Assembly: GCF_004053875.1 (NCBI RefSeq)
Contig: NZ_SBIP01000003.1
Coordinates: 1-64,000 of the forward strand
Length of the DNA stretch: 64,000 nt
Origin: Neorhizobium lilium
GTDB lineage: Bacteria; Pseudomonadota; Alphaproteobacteria; Rhizobiales; Rhizobiaceae
Reading direction: 5' to 3'
A model generated the notes under the pieces. It saw only the letters and a program-made list of their open reading frames with translations, did not search any database and had not been told where the DNA came from. The position numbers and the translations under genes are program-made. Below, piece by piece: positions 57,252-64,000 of this stretch; position 1 is the first letter of the stretch, and every line of letters starts with the position of its first letter.

Positions 57252-58135
57252 GCCTCCACCTCCACCGCTGCCCCGTAGGTCTTGAGCGCCAGCGCGACTG
57301 CACCCGTTAGCGCGTCGGCCAGGGGATCGGACAGCCGCAGCCGGTGCCGTTCTGCGAGGAATGGCGGATAAAGAGGTGCAAGACCGCCTAGAAGGCATAG
57401 TTTGCCGTTTCCACCGGTGATGGCCTCGACGGCATCCAGCGCCTCGTCGATGCCGACCGCCCCTGTCTTGAGGATGCGCAGCGCAACTTCGTCGCCCCTG
57501 CCGGCAAATTCGAAGACCCTGGGCGTATAGCGGCCGAACTCGCCGGGCTTTGCCAGCCGCGCGAATTCCACCACGGTCTCGGGGCGTCCGCCGAACTCCG
57601 CCAGAATGGTCTGCGACAGGCCGGTCATCGGATGGATACGGTCGTAAGCCAGCAGGCATTCCTGCAGCGCCATCTGACCCAGCCGGGCGCCGCTGCCGAG
57701 ATCGCTCACGTGGAAGCCCCAGCCGGCGATCGATCGCAGCCTGCCTTTATGACGAAGGATGTAAACGGTGCCCGTGCCGACAATGCCGATCGTGCCGTCC
57801 TCGTCGCCGATCGCACCTTGCAAGGCTATCATTCCGTCGGAGACGATGTCGGCGCCGGCAAAGGGAAGCCGCGCCTTCACGTAGTTGACGGCGTCCCCGA
57901 CATTGTTGCCGGCCAGCCCGAGAATGGCGAAGGTGGATGTCAGCTGCGGTGAAATCCCGGCTTCCTGGAAAGCAAGCTCCGACGCCTCGACAATGTGCTT
58001 GAGAGCCGTGTCGGGATCGGTCAGAATATTGGAAGCTCCGCTCCTGCCTCGGCCGATCACCGTTCCGCTGCCATCAGCCAGCGCCGCACGGCAGCTCGTT
58101 CCTCCACCATCGATTCCAAGGAAATAGGGCGTCAT
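57248..58135 (-). CDS. BadF/BcrA-type amino-sugar kinase (NagK/MurK-like)
   Basis: 295 residues, actin-like ATPase fold: FLGIDGGGTSCRAALADGSG (phosphate-1), ILGLAGNNVG, GIVGTGTVYI (phosphate-2), and the adenosine motif LCLLGGLAPLYP. Members phosphorylate GlcNAc; MurK of Clostridium acetobutylicum phosphorylates both GlcNAc and MurNAc. The neighbours nagA, NagB-II and murQ make both substrates plausible here. ATG 58135 follows GGAGG. The candidate operator at 58150-58172 lies just upstream of the ribosome-binding site. Confidence 0.88.
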   Translation of the reverse strand: MTPYFLGIDGGGTSCRAALADGSGTVIGRGRSGASNILTDPDTALKHIVEASELAFQEAGISPQLTSTFAILGLAGNNVGDAVNYVKARLPFAGADIVSDGMIALQGAIGDEDGTIGIVGTGTVYILRHKGRLRSIAGWGFHVSDLGSGARLGQMALQECLLAYDRIHPMTGLSQTILAEFGGRPETVVEFARLAKPGEFGRYTPRVFEFAGRGDEVALRILKTGAVGIDEALDAVEAITGGNGKLCLLGGLAPLYPPFLAERHRLRLSDPLADALTGAVALALKTYGAAVEVEA

Positions 58136-58149
58136 CTGTACCTCCGGCA

Positions 58150-58172
58150 AAAATGATACCAAAAAAATACCA
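58150..58172 (+). promoter_or_regulatory. left copy of the nag/mur operator pair
   Basis: A 23-nt element with core TGATACC, seven A, TACCA. It is repeated in inverted orientation at 58302-58324 with one mismatch. It lies 14 nt upstream of the kinase start codon. Read on the minus strand it contains TGGTAT twice with an 11-nt period. Confidence 0.7.
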
Positions 58173-58301
58173 TTTACCAAGCCTGTTTTCGGAAATTCGG
58201 GATGGGCATGTTCCAAATAATTGAAAACATTCCCAATAATCTGGTCAAAGATGAAGGCGCAGTCGAATTCGTCACCGATTGTTAATTTCCCGCTAGACAA
58301 T

Positions 58302-58324
58302 TGGTATTTTTTTGGCATCATTTT
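58302..58324 (-). promoter_or_regulatory. right copy of the nag/mur operator pair
   Basis: The minus strand reads TGATGCC, seven A, TACCA, differing from the left copy by one base in 23. It lies 17 nt upstream of the murQ start codon. Position and mirror orientation indicate a shared regulator of both operons, most simply the GntR protein at 56487-57251. Confidence 0.7.
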
Positions 58325-58341
58325 GACTGAGGGAGAACCGG

Positions 58342-59256
58342 ATGAGCAAAATTGCCACCGAAGCGAAGAATGGGAAAGCGGGAGGGCTGGATATGCTCGC
58401 GCCCGCCGCTGTCCTTGAGCTTCTGGCAGCCGGCCAGCAGGAGGCGGCAAAGGCTGTCGATAAGGCTGCGGGCTCCATTGCGCGCGCTGCGGAACTTGTC
58501 GCCGACACGCTGCGGGCCGGCGGTAAGCTCGTCTATGTCGGCGCAGGCAGTTCCGGGCTCATGGCCCTGGCGGATGCGCTCGAACTTCCCGGCACTTATG
58601 GTATCCCGCGCGAGCAGATCGTGCTGCTTCTGGCAGGTGGCATTTCCAGCCTGACGGACATGGAAGGCGCGCCCGAGGATGACGTCGCTCTTGCCGAAAA
58701 GGATGCGGCAGTGATTGGCGCGGGAGATTGTGTCATCTGCGTTTCGGCCAGCGGATCCACGCCCTATGCCGTCACGATCGCCGATATTTCCCAGCACCGC
58801 GGCGCCAAGGTGATCGCCATGGCCAATAACAGCAATGCCAAGCTGTTTCATGAGGCCGATATCAGGATCCTTCTTGAAACGCCGCCGGAACTCGTTGCGG
58901 GCTCTACCCGCATGGGTGCGGGCACAGCGCAGAAGATTGCCTTCAACATGCTGTCCACACTGGCCGCCATCAAGCTTGGCCATGTCCATGACGGGCACAT
59001 GGTCAACCTGCGGGCCGACAACGAGAAGCTGCGGGCGCGCGCCGCCGGCATGGTGGCCGAAATTGCCGCGGTCGAACCGGAAGAAGCGGACGAGCTGCTG
59101 AAGCGGGCAGGGGGATCGGTCAAGCTTGCCGTTCTCTTGGGCGCCGGCGCTGCCGATCTTGACGCCGCGCAGGCGCTTCTCGACCGAGCCCAGCAGGTTT
59201 TGCGACCGGCACTGGCCGAGCTTCGCGATTTAAAGAGTTCCATCAAACGCGCCTAA
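58342..59256 (+). CDS. murQ: N-acetylmuramic acid 6-phosphate etherase
   Basis: 304 residues, the normal MurQ length, one SIS domain plus a C-terminal helical tail. Key stretches: YVGAGSSGLMALADALELPG, CVSASGSTPYAVTIADI and STRMGAGTAQKIAFNMLSTL, LGHVHDGHMVNLRADNEKLR. It cleaves the lactyl ether of MurNAc-6-phosphate to GlcNAc-6-phosphate and D-lactate. The product feeds NagA and the NagB-II enzyme encoded on the other arm of the divergon. ATG 58342 is preceded by GGGAG. Confidence 0.93.
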   Translation: MSKIATEAKNGKAGGLDMLAPAAVLELLAAGQQEAAKAVDKAAGSIARAAELVADTLRAGGKLVYVGAGSSGLMALADALELPGTYGIPREQIVLLLAGGISSLTDMEGAPEDDVALAEKDAAVIGAGDCVICVSASGSTPYAVTIADISQHRGAKVIAMANNSNAKLFHEADIRILLETPPELVAGSTRMGAGTAQKIAFNMLSTLAAIKLGHVHDGHMVNLRADNEKLRARAAGMVAEIAAVEPEEADELLKRAGGSVKLAVLLGAGAADLDAAQALLDRAQQVLRPALAELRDLKSSIKRA

Positions 59257-59282
59257 GGCGCTACAAAAGGGAGAACAGCATC

Positions 59283-60539
59283 ATGATCCGCGTAACCAAA
59301 GGCATGCTTCTTGCCGCGACCGTGCTGGCATCCGCCGGCATGGCGCATGCAGCCGACGTGCAGCTCACCATCGAGAGCTGGCGTAACGACGACCTCGCCA
59401 TCTGGAAGGAAAAGCTGATCCCAGCCTTCGAGGCGAAGAACCCGGGCATCAAGCTGGTCTTCTCGCCGACGGCGCCGACCGAATACAATGCCTCGCTGAA
59501 CGCCAAGCTCGACGCGGGCTCGGCGGGCGACATCATCACCTGCCGTCCTTTCGATGCCTCGCTCGAACTCTTCAACAAGAAGCAGATCGCCGACCTGACC
59601 AGCCTCTCCGGCATGGGTAATTTCTCGCCCGTCGCCAAGGCCGCCTGGTCCACCGATGACGGCTCCAAGACCTTCTGCGTGCCGATGGCATCCGTCATCC
59701 ACGGCTTCATCTACAACAAGGACGCCTTCGAAAAGCTCGGCATCTCGGTGCCGAAGACGAACGACGAATTCTACGCCGCTCTCTACAAGATCAAGAAGGA
59801 TGGCACCTACATTCCTCTGGCCATGGGCACGAAGGACCTCTGGGAAGCCGCAACCATGGGCTACCAGAACATCGGCCCTAACTACTGGAAGGGCGAGGAA
59901 GGCCGCGCCGCTCTCATTTCCGGCAAGCAGAAGCTCACCGATCCGGAATGGGTCAAGCCTTACGAGGAGCTTGCCAAGTGGAAGCCCTATCTCGGCGACG
60001 GCTTCGAAGCCCAGACCTATTCGGACAGCCAGAACCTCTTCACGCTCGGCCGTGCCGCCATCTATCCGGCCGGCTCCTGGGAAATTTCACTGTTCAACAC
60101 GCAGGCGCAGTTCAAGATGGGTGCCTTCCCGCCGCCGGTTCCGAAGGCTGGCGACACCGGCTATATCTCGGACCATCCGGATATCGGCGTTGGCTTGAAC
60201 GCCAAGAGCGCCCACCAGGAGGAAGCCAAGAAGTTCCTGACCTGGGTCGCTTCGCCGGAATTTGCCGATATCTACGCCAACGCGCTGCCGGGCTTCTTCA
60301 GCCTGAACTCGACGCCGGTGAAGATGAGCGATCCGCTGGCGCAGGAATTCGTCTCCTGGCGCGCTTCCTTCAAGCCGACCGTCCGCTCGACCTACCAGAT
60401 CCTGTCGCGTGGCAAGCCGAACCTCGAAAACGAGACCTGGGTGGAATCCGCCAACGTCATCAACGGCACGGACACACCGAAGGTCGCAGCCGAAAAGCTG
60501 CAGAAGGGCCTCGACAGCTGGTACAAGCCGGCCAAGTAA
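59283..60539 (+). CDS. ABC transporter sugar-binding protein (amino-sugar importer)
   Basis: 418 residues, family 1 solute-binding protein with a signal peptide ending GMAHA (about residue 22). Typical features: VQLTIESWRNDDLAIWKEKL, AFEAKNPGIKLVFSPTAP, LYPAGSWEISLF-like segment IYPAGSWEISLFNTQAQF. 26 nt behind murQ, so the substrate is probably a cell-wall or chitin amino sugar (MurNAc, GlcNAc, or a disaccharide). A 12-bp stem-loop follows the stop codon. Confidence 0.9.
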   Translation: MIRVTKGMLLAATVLASAGMAHAADVQLTIESWRNDDLAIWKEKLIPAFEAKNPGIKLVFSPTAPTEYNASLNAKLDAGSAGDIITCRPFDASLELFNKKQIADLTSLSGMGNFSPVAKAAWSTDDGSKTFCVPMASVIHGFIYNKDAFEKLGISVPKTNDEFYAALYKIKKDGTYIPLAMGTKDLWEAATMGYQNIGPNYWKGEEGRAALISGKQKLTDPEWVKPYEELAKWKPYLGDGFEAQTYSDSQNLFTLGRAAIYPAGSWEISLFNTQAQFKMGAFPPPVPKAGDTGYISDHPDIGVGLNAKSAHQEEAKKFLTWVASPEFADIYANALPGFFSLNSTPVKMSDPLAQEFVSWRASFKPTVRSTYQILSRGKPNLENETWVESANVINGTDTPKVAAEKLQKGLDSWYKPAK

Positions 60540-60552
60540 TGCCTTAAGTGCA

Positions 60553-60581
60553 AGAAGGGCCGCGTCACGCGCGGCCCTTCT
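60553..60581 (+). promoter_or_regulatory. intercistronic stem-loop behind the binding-protein gene
   Basis: AGAAGGGCCGCG, loop TCACG, CGCGGCCCTTCT: a perfect 12-bp stem 13 nt after the stop codon of the binding protein. No T-run follows. Likely stabilises the upstream mRNA or partly attenuates read-through to the permease genes, as also seen at ugpB-ugpA. Confidence 0.65.
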
Positions 60582-60656
60582 CCCTGTGCCCTTAGGGCTT
60601 CGCCCACGGGATGTCGCAGGAATGAGGGGAGGTAAACGGCAAGCCTGGAGCGAAAT

Positions 60657-61601
60657 GTGACCGACACGCCATCAATAGAAGCGGCCCCGATCAAGCGCCA
60701 CGTGCGTTGGCACATCGCCGTCTTCCTGGCGCCCGCCTTCATCGTCTATTCGGCCATCATGGTGCTTCCGCTGATCGAGACGCTGAGGCTCTCCTTCTAC
60801 AATCTCGTGGACGGCGTCCCGACCTTTGTCGGATTCGGGAATTATCAGGTCATGTTCGGCGATCAGCGCTGGGCGCACGACTTCTGGAATGCGTTGCGCA
60901 ACAACCTGATCTTCTTTGCCATCCACATGTGCGTGCAGAACCCGATCGGGATCGCGCTGGCAGCGCTTCTGTCCACACCGAAGCTGCGCTTCGTCGCTTT
61001 CTATCGCACGGCCATCTTCCTGCCGACGCTTCTCTCCTTCGTCATCGTGGGCTTCATCTGGAAACTCATCCTGTCGCCGATCTGGGGTGTCGCGCCCTGG
61101 CTGCTGAGCCTGGTCGGCGCAAAATCTCTCTTTGCTCCATGGCTGGGACAGTCCGGCCCGGCGCTGATTGCCGTATCGCTGATCTCGAACTGGCAATATA
61201 TCGGCATTCCGATGATGCTGATCTATGCGGCGCTGTTGAGCATTCCGGAAGAGGTGATCGAGGCTGCCGAGTGCGATGGCATTACCGGCTGGAGCCAGTT
61301 CTGGAAGATCAAGCTGCCGCTGATCCTACCAGCGATCGGGATCATCTCGATCCTGACATTTGTCGGCAATTTCAATGCCTTCGACCTTGTCTACACCATT
61401 CAGGGCGCGCTGGCCGGCCCCGACATGTCGACCGACATCCTGGGCACCTTCCTTTACCGTACCTTCTTCGGCTTCCAGCTACAGCTCGGCGATCGCTCAA
61501 TGGGCGCGACGATCGCAACGGTGATGTTCCTGATCATCCTCGCCGGCGTCAGCTTCTACCTTTTCGCCATCCAGCGGCGCATGCGCCGTTACCAGTTCTG
61601 A
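60657..61601 (+). CDS. ABC transporter permease (amino-sugar importer, MalF type)
   Basis: 314 residues, six membrane helices (AVFLAPAFIVYSAIMVLPLI at about 21-40). EAA loop VIEAAECDGITGWSQFWKIK. GTG start with GGAG 9 nt upstream. About 117 nt behind the binding protein. Works with the following permease and the ATPase at the window edge. Confidence 0.9.
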   Translation: MTDTPSIEAAPIKRHVRWHIAVFLAPAFIVYSAIMVLPLIETLRLSFYNLVDGVPTFVGFGNYQVMFGDQRWAHDFWNALRNNLIFFAIHMCVQNPIGIALAALLSTPKLRFVAFYRTAIFLPTLLSFVIVGFIWKLILSPIWGVAPWLLSLVGAKSLFAPWLGQSGPALIAVSLISNWQYIGIPMMLIYAALLSIPEEVIEAAECDGITGWSQFWKIKLPLILPAIGIISILTFVGNFNAFDLVYTIQGALAGPDMSTDILGTFLYRTFFGFQLQLGDRSMGATIATVMFLIILAGVSFYLFAIQRRMRRYQF

Positions 61602-61611
61602 AAGGGCAGAG

Positions 61612-62454
61612 ATGTCGAACCGAGCCCGCATGTCACCCGTCCGCACCGGCTTCGTGCATTTGGCACTGATGGCCTATACCGTCATCGCCATCTTTCCGGT
61701 CTTCCTCACGGTCATCAATTCCTTCAAGGACCGCAACGCCATCTTCCGGTCGCCGCTGCAGGTGCCGCTGCCGTCCACCTTCAGCCTGATCGGCTACCAG
61801 ACAGTGCTCGGCCAGGCGGATTTTATCCACTATTTCCAGAACAGCTTTATCGTGACGGTGGCCGCCATCGTCCTGGTGCTTCTCTTCGGGGCCATGGCAG
61901 CCTTCGCCCTGTCGGAATATCGCTTCCGCGGCAATGCGCTGATGGGTCTTTATATGGCGATCGGCATCATGATCCCGATCCGGCTCGGCACTGTCGCCAT
62001 CCTGCAGGGTATGGTGGCAACCGGCCTGGTCAATACGCTGACGGCGCTGATCCTCGTCTACACCGCCCAAGGCATCCCGCTCGCCATCTTCATCCTGTCT
62101 GAATTCATGCGCGGCGTGTCGGACGACCTGAAGAATGCCGGGCGCATCGATGGCCTGTCGGAATACGCGATCTTCTTCCGCCTCGTCCTGCCGCTGGTCC
62201 GGCCGGCCATGGCGACCGTCGCCGTCTTCACCATGATACCCATTTGGAATGACCTCTGGTTCCCGCTGATCCTGGCGCCGTCCGAAGCGACAAAGACGGT
62301 GACGCTGGGCAGCCAGATCTTCATTGGCCAATTCGTCACCAACTGGAACGCCGTCCTTGCAGCGCTTTCGCTTGCGATCCTGCCGATCCTCGTTCTCTAC
62401 GTCATCTTCGCGCGGCAGCTGATCCGCGGCATCACCGCAGGAGCAGTGAAGTGA
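61612..62454 (+). CDS. ABC transporter permease (amino-sugar importer, MalG type)
   Basis: 280 residues, six membrane helices, EAA-type loop LKNAGRIDGLSEYAIFFRLV followed by LPLVRPAM, and the C-terminal RQLIRGITAGAVK tail. Starts 10 nt behind the first permease; overlaps the dehydrogenase gene by 4 nt (GTGA). Confidence 0.9.
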   Translation: MSNRARMSPVRTGFVHLALMAYTVIAIFPVFLTVINSFKDRNAIFRSPLQVPLPSTFSLIGYQTVLGQADFIHYFQNSFIVTVAAIVLVLLFGAMAAFALSEYRFRGNALMGLYMAIGIMIPIRLGTVAILQGMVATGLVNTLTALILVYTAQGIPLAIFILSEFMRGVSDDLKNAGRIDGLSEYAIFFRLVLPLVRPAMATVAVFTMIPIWNDLWFPLILAPSEATKTVTLGSQIFIGQFVTNWNAVLAALSLAILPILVLYVIFARQLIRGITAGAVK

Positions 62455-63518
62455 GTTCAACGGAAAAGCCCATCCGCGTCCTGGTCGCCGGCCTCGGCAA
62501 TATGGGCCGCAGCCATGCGCTCGCCTACCATAACGAACCCGGCTTCGAAATCGTCGGCCTCGTCAACCGTTCCGGGCCGGCCAACCTGCCGGAAGAGCTC
62601 GACCGATACGTGATCCAGCCCGATTTCCTGACGGCGCTTGCGGAGCTGAAGCCTGACCTCTGCTCCATCTGCACCTATTCCGACAGCCATGCGGATTATG
62701 CCGTTGCCGCATTCGAGGCCGGTTGCCACGTCTTCGTGGAAAAGCCGCTCGCCACGACGGTTGCCGACGCTGAGCGCGTTGTCGTCGCTGCCCGGAAAGC
62801 CGGCAAGAAGCTGGTGATCGGCTATATCCTGCGCCACCATCCGTCCTGGATCCGGCTGATCTCCGAAGCCCGCAAGCTGGGCCCTCCTTACGTCTTCCGC
62901 ATGAACCTCAACCAGCAGTCCAGCGGCCCCACCTGGGACGTGCACAAGGCGCTGATGCAGACGACCCCGCCGATCGTTGATTGCGGAGTCCACTATGTCG
63001 ATGTCATGTGCCAGATTACCGATGCGAAAGCTGTCGAGGTCCGTGGCATGGGCCTGCGGCTGTCGGACGAGATTGCGCCGGATATGTATAATTACGGGCA
63101 TCTGCAGGTGCTGTTCGATGACGGCTCGCTCGGCTGGTACGAGGCGGGCTGGGGACCGATGATGTCCGAGACGGCGTTTTTCGTGAAGGACGTCATGTCT
63201 CCCAAGGGCTCCGTGTCTATCGTCATGGATCCGAACGCCAAGTCCGACGACATCGATACCCATACCAAGACTTCGGTGATCCGCCTGCACAGCGCCGAGA
63301 CCGGGCCGGGCGGCAAGTTCATCCACCCCGACGAGGACATGACCATGGCCGGCGAGCCGGGCCATCAGGAACTCTGCGATCTGGAGCAGGCCTATGTGCT
63401 GAAGGCGATCCGCGAGGACATCGACCTGACGAGGCATATGGACGACGCGGTGCAGTCGCTGCGCATCTGCCTTGCGGCCGACGAAAGCGCCCGAACGGGC
63501 AAGCCTGTTAAGCTTTAG
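62451..63518 (+). CDS. Gfo/Idh/MocA-family oxidoreductase
   Basis: 355 residues. N-terminal Rossmann domain (RVLVAGLGNMGRSHALAYHN at about 9-28, then the EKPLA motif in HVFVEKPLATTV near residue 98, catalytic-type Lys) and a C-terminal alpha/beta domain (VDCGVHYVDVMCQI). Such enzymes oxidise or epimerise sugars with NAD(P). Embedded between permease and ATPase genes, so it probably acts on the imported sugar or its lactyl/anhydro form; substrate not known. GTG start overlapping the permease stop. Confidence 0.88.
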   Translation: MSSTEKPIRVLVAGLGNMGRSHALAYHNEPGFEIVGLVNRSGPANLPEELDRYVIQPDFLTALAELKPDLCSICTYSDSHADYAVAAFEAGCHVFVEKPLATTVADAERVVVAARKAGKKLVIGYILRHHPSWIRLISEARKLGPPYVFRMNLNQQSSGPTWDVHKALMQTTPPIVDCGVHYVDVMCQITDAKAVEVRGMGLRLSDEIAPDMYNYGHLQVLFDDGSLGWYEAGWGPMMSETAFFVKDVMSPKGSVSIVMDPNAKSDDIDTHTKTSVIRLHSAETGPGGKFIHPDEDMTMAGEPGHQELCDLEQAYVLKAIREDIDLTRHMDDAVQSLRICLAADESARTGKPVKL

Positions 63519-63590
63519 CAATTCCGGCCGGACATCTAGCGATTGGCTGTTCCGCATTCTGCCTGGACGACGATTTGAAGGAAGACGCTC

Positions 63591-64000
63591 TTGGGTTCGC
63601 TGCAATTGAAATCCATCCGAAAGGCCTTTGGCGACCACGAGGTGCTGAAGGGCATCGATCTGGAAGTGAACGACGGCGAGTTCGTGATCTTCGTCGGCCC
63701 CTCCGGCTGCGGCAAGTCCACGCTGCTGCGGGTCATCGCAGGCCTTGAGGATGCAACATCCGGCAGCGTCCGAATCGACGGGGCGGAGGTGATCAACACG
63801 CCGCCAGCCAAACGCGGCATCGCCATGGTCTTCCAGTCCTACGCGCTCTATCCGCACCTGACGGTCAAGGACAATATGGGTCTGGGGCTGAAGCAGGCGG
63901 GCACGGACAAGGCGCAGATCGAGGCCCGCGTCGCCAAGGCCTCCGGCATGCTCTCGCTCGATCCCTATCTTGCGCGCCGCCCGGCCGAACTCTCCGGCGG
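63591..64000 (+). CDS. ABC transporter ATPase (amino-sugar importer), truncated by window edge
   Basis: Only about 136 codons are inside the window. TTG start with AAGGAAG about 9 nt upstream. Walker [10 protein letters not shown] near residues 37-45, Q-loop MVFQSYALYPHLTV, and the sequence stops inside the signature motif LSGG. MsmK/UgpC type; should energise the two permeases upstream. 72 nt behind the dehydrogenase gene. Confidence 0.92.
   Translation, partial: MGSLQLKSIRKAFGDHEVLKGIDLEVNDGEFVIFVGPSGCGKSTLLRVIAGLEDATSGSVRIDGAEVINTPPAKRGIAMVFQSYALYPHLTVKDNMGLGLKQAGTDKAQIEARVAKASGMLSLDPYLARRPAELSG

Overview
The window looks like a chromosomal segment of a Rhizobiaceae alphaproteobacterium (Rhizobium/Agrobacterium/Neorhizobium-like). 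The basis is high G+C, an irr-fabA-fabB-fabI block, rbfA-truB-rpsO-pnp, a ugpBAEC operon with a PHO-box-like site, and the many ABC sugar transporters usual in this family. One tRNA gene (initiator tRNA-fMet) lies at the left edge. About 55 protein genes are supported; the last one runs off the right edge.

Layout. 1-2.7 kb: tRNA-fMet, a gene-poor stretch, a small secreted Cys-repeat protein and a LacI-type regulator. 2.9-10.8 kb: a one-direction operon whose order (SIS deglycase, binding protein, two permeases, PfkB kinase) copies the Bacillus frlBONMD order for Amadori compounds (fructosyl amino acids), with an added FAD amine oxidase and an ABC ATPase. 10.9-12.6 kb: a lone, lower-G+C gene for a secreted right-handed beta-helix protein. 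12.8-17.2 kb: ugpBAEC (glycerol-3-phosphate / glycerophosphodiester uptake). 17.5-18.8 kb: a small unknown gene and a YghU-type glutathione transferase. 19.0-31.3 kb: a complete chemosensory cluster (STAS-cheY-cheA-cheW-mcp-mcp-cheW-cheR-cheB), followed on the same strand by an orphan ParA-type ATPase and preceded divergently by a soluble coiled-coil protein. That protein combines a degenerate receptor hairpin with a CheZ-like DxxxQ motif and tail. 31.5-36.8 kb: rbfA, truB, rpsO, pnp and an RsmC-like methyltransferase. 36.9-42.2 kb: Sel1-repeat protein, fabI-fabB-fabA, irr, a UPF0126 membrane protein and a small secreted protein. 42.2-47.1 kb: membrane and flavoprotein housekeeping genes and a glutaminase. 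47.2-54.3 kb: tctCBA tricarboxylate transporter, a periplasmic binding protein, a DUF1993 protein and the tctDE two-component system. 54.3-64 kb: an amino-sugar locus with two divergent arms. One arm is kinase-gntR-deaminase-nagA; the other is murQ plus an ABC importer and a Gfo/Idh dehydrogenase. A 23-nt near-perfect inverted repeat pair sits at the two promoters.

Most interesting for follow-up: (1) the chemosensory cluster with the hybrid receptor-hairpin / CheZ-like protein and the adjacent ParA; (2) the frl-like operon carrying both a kinase/deglycase route and an oxidase; (3) the murQ/nag divergon and its shared operator pair; (4) tandem half-site elements upstream of tctC and ugpB. All functional statements come from reading the sequence against known families; no search was run.
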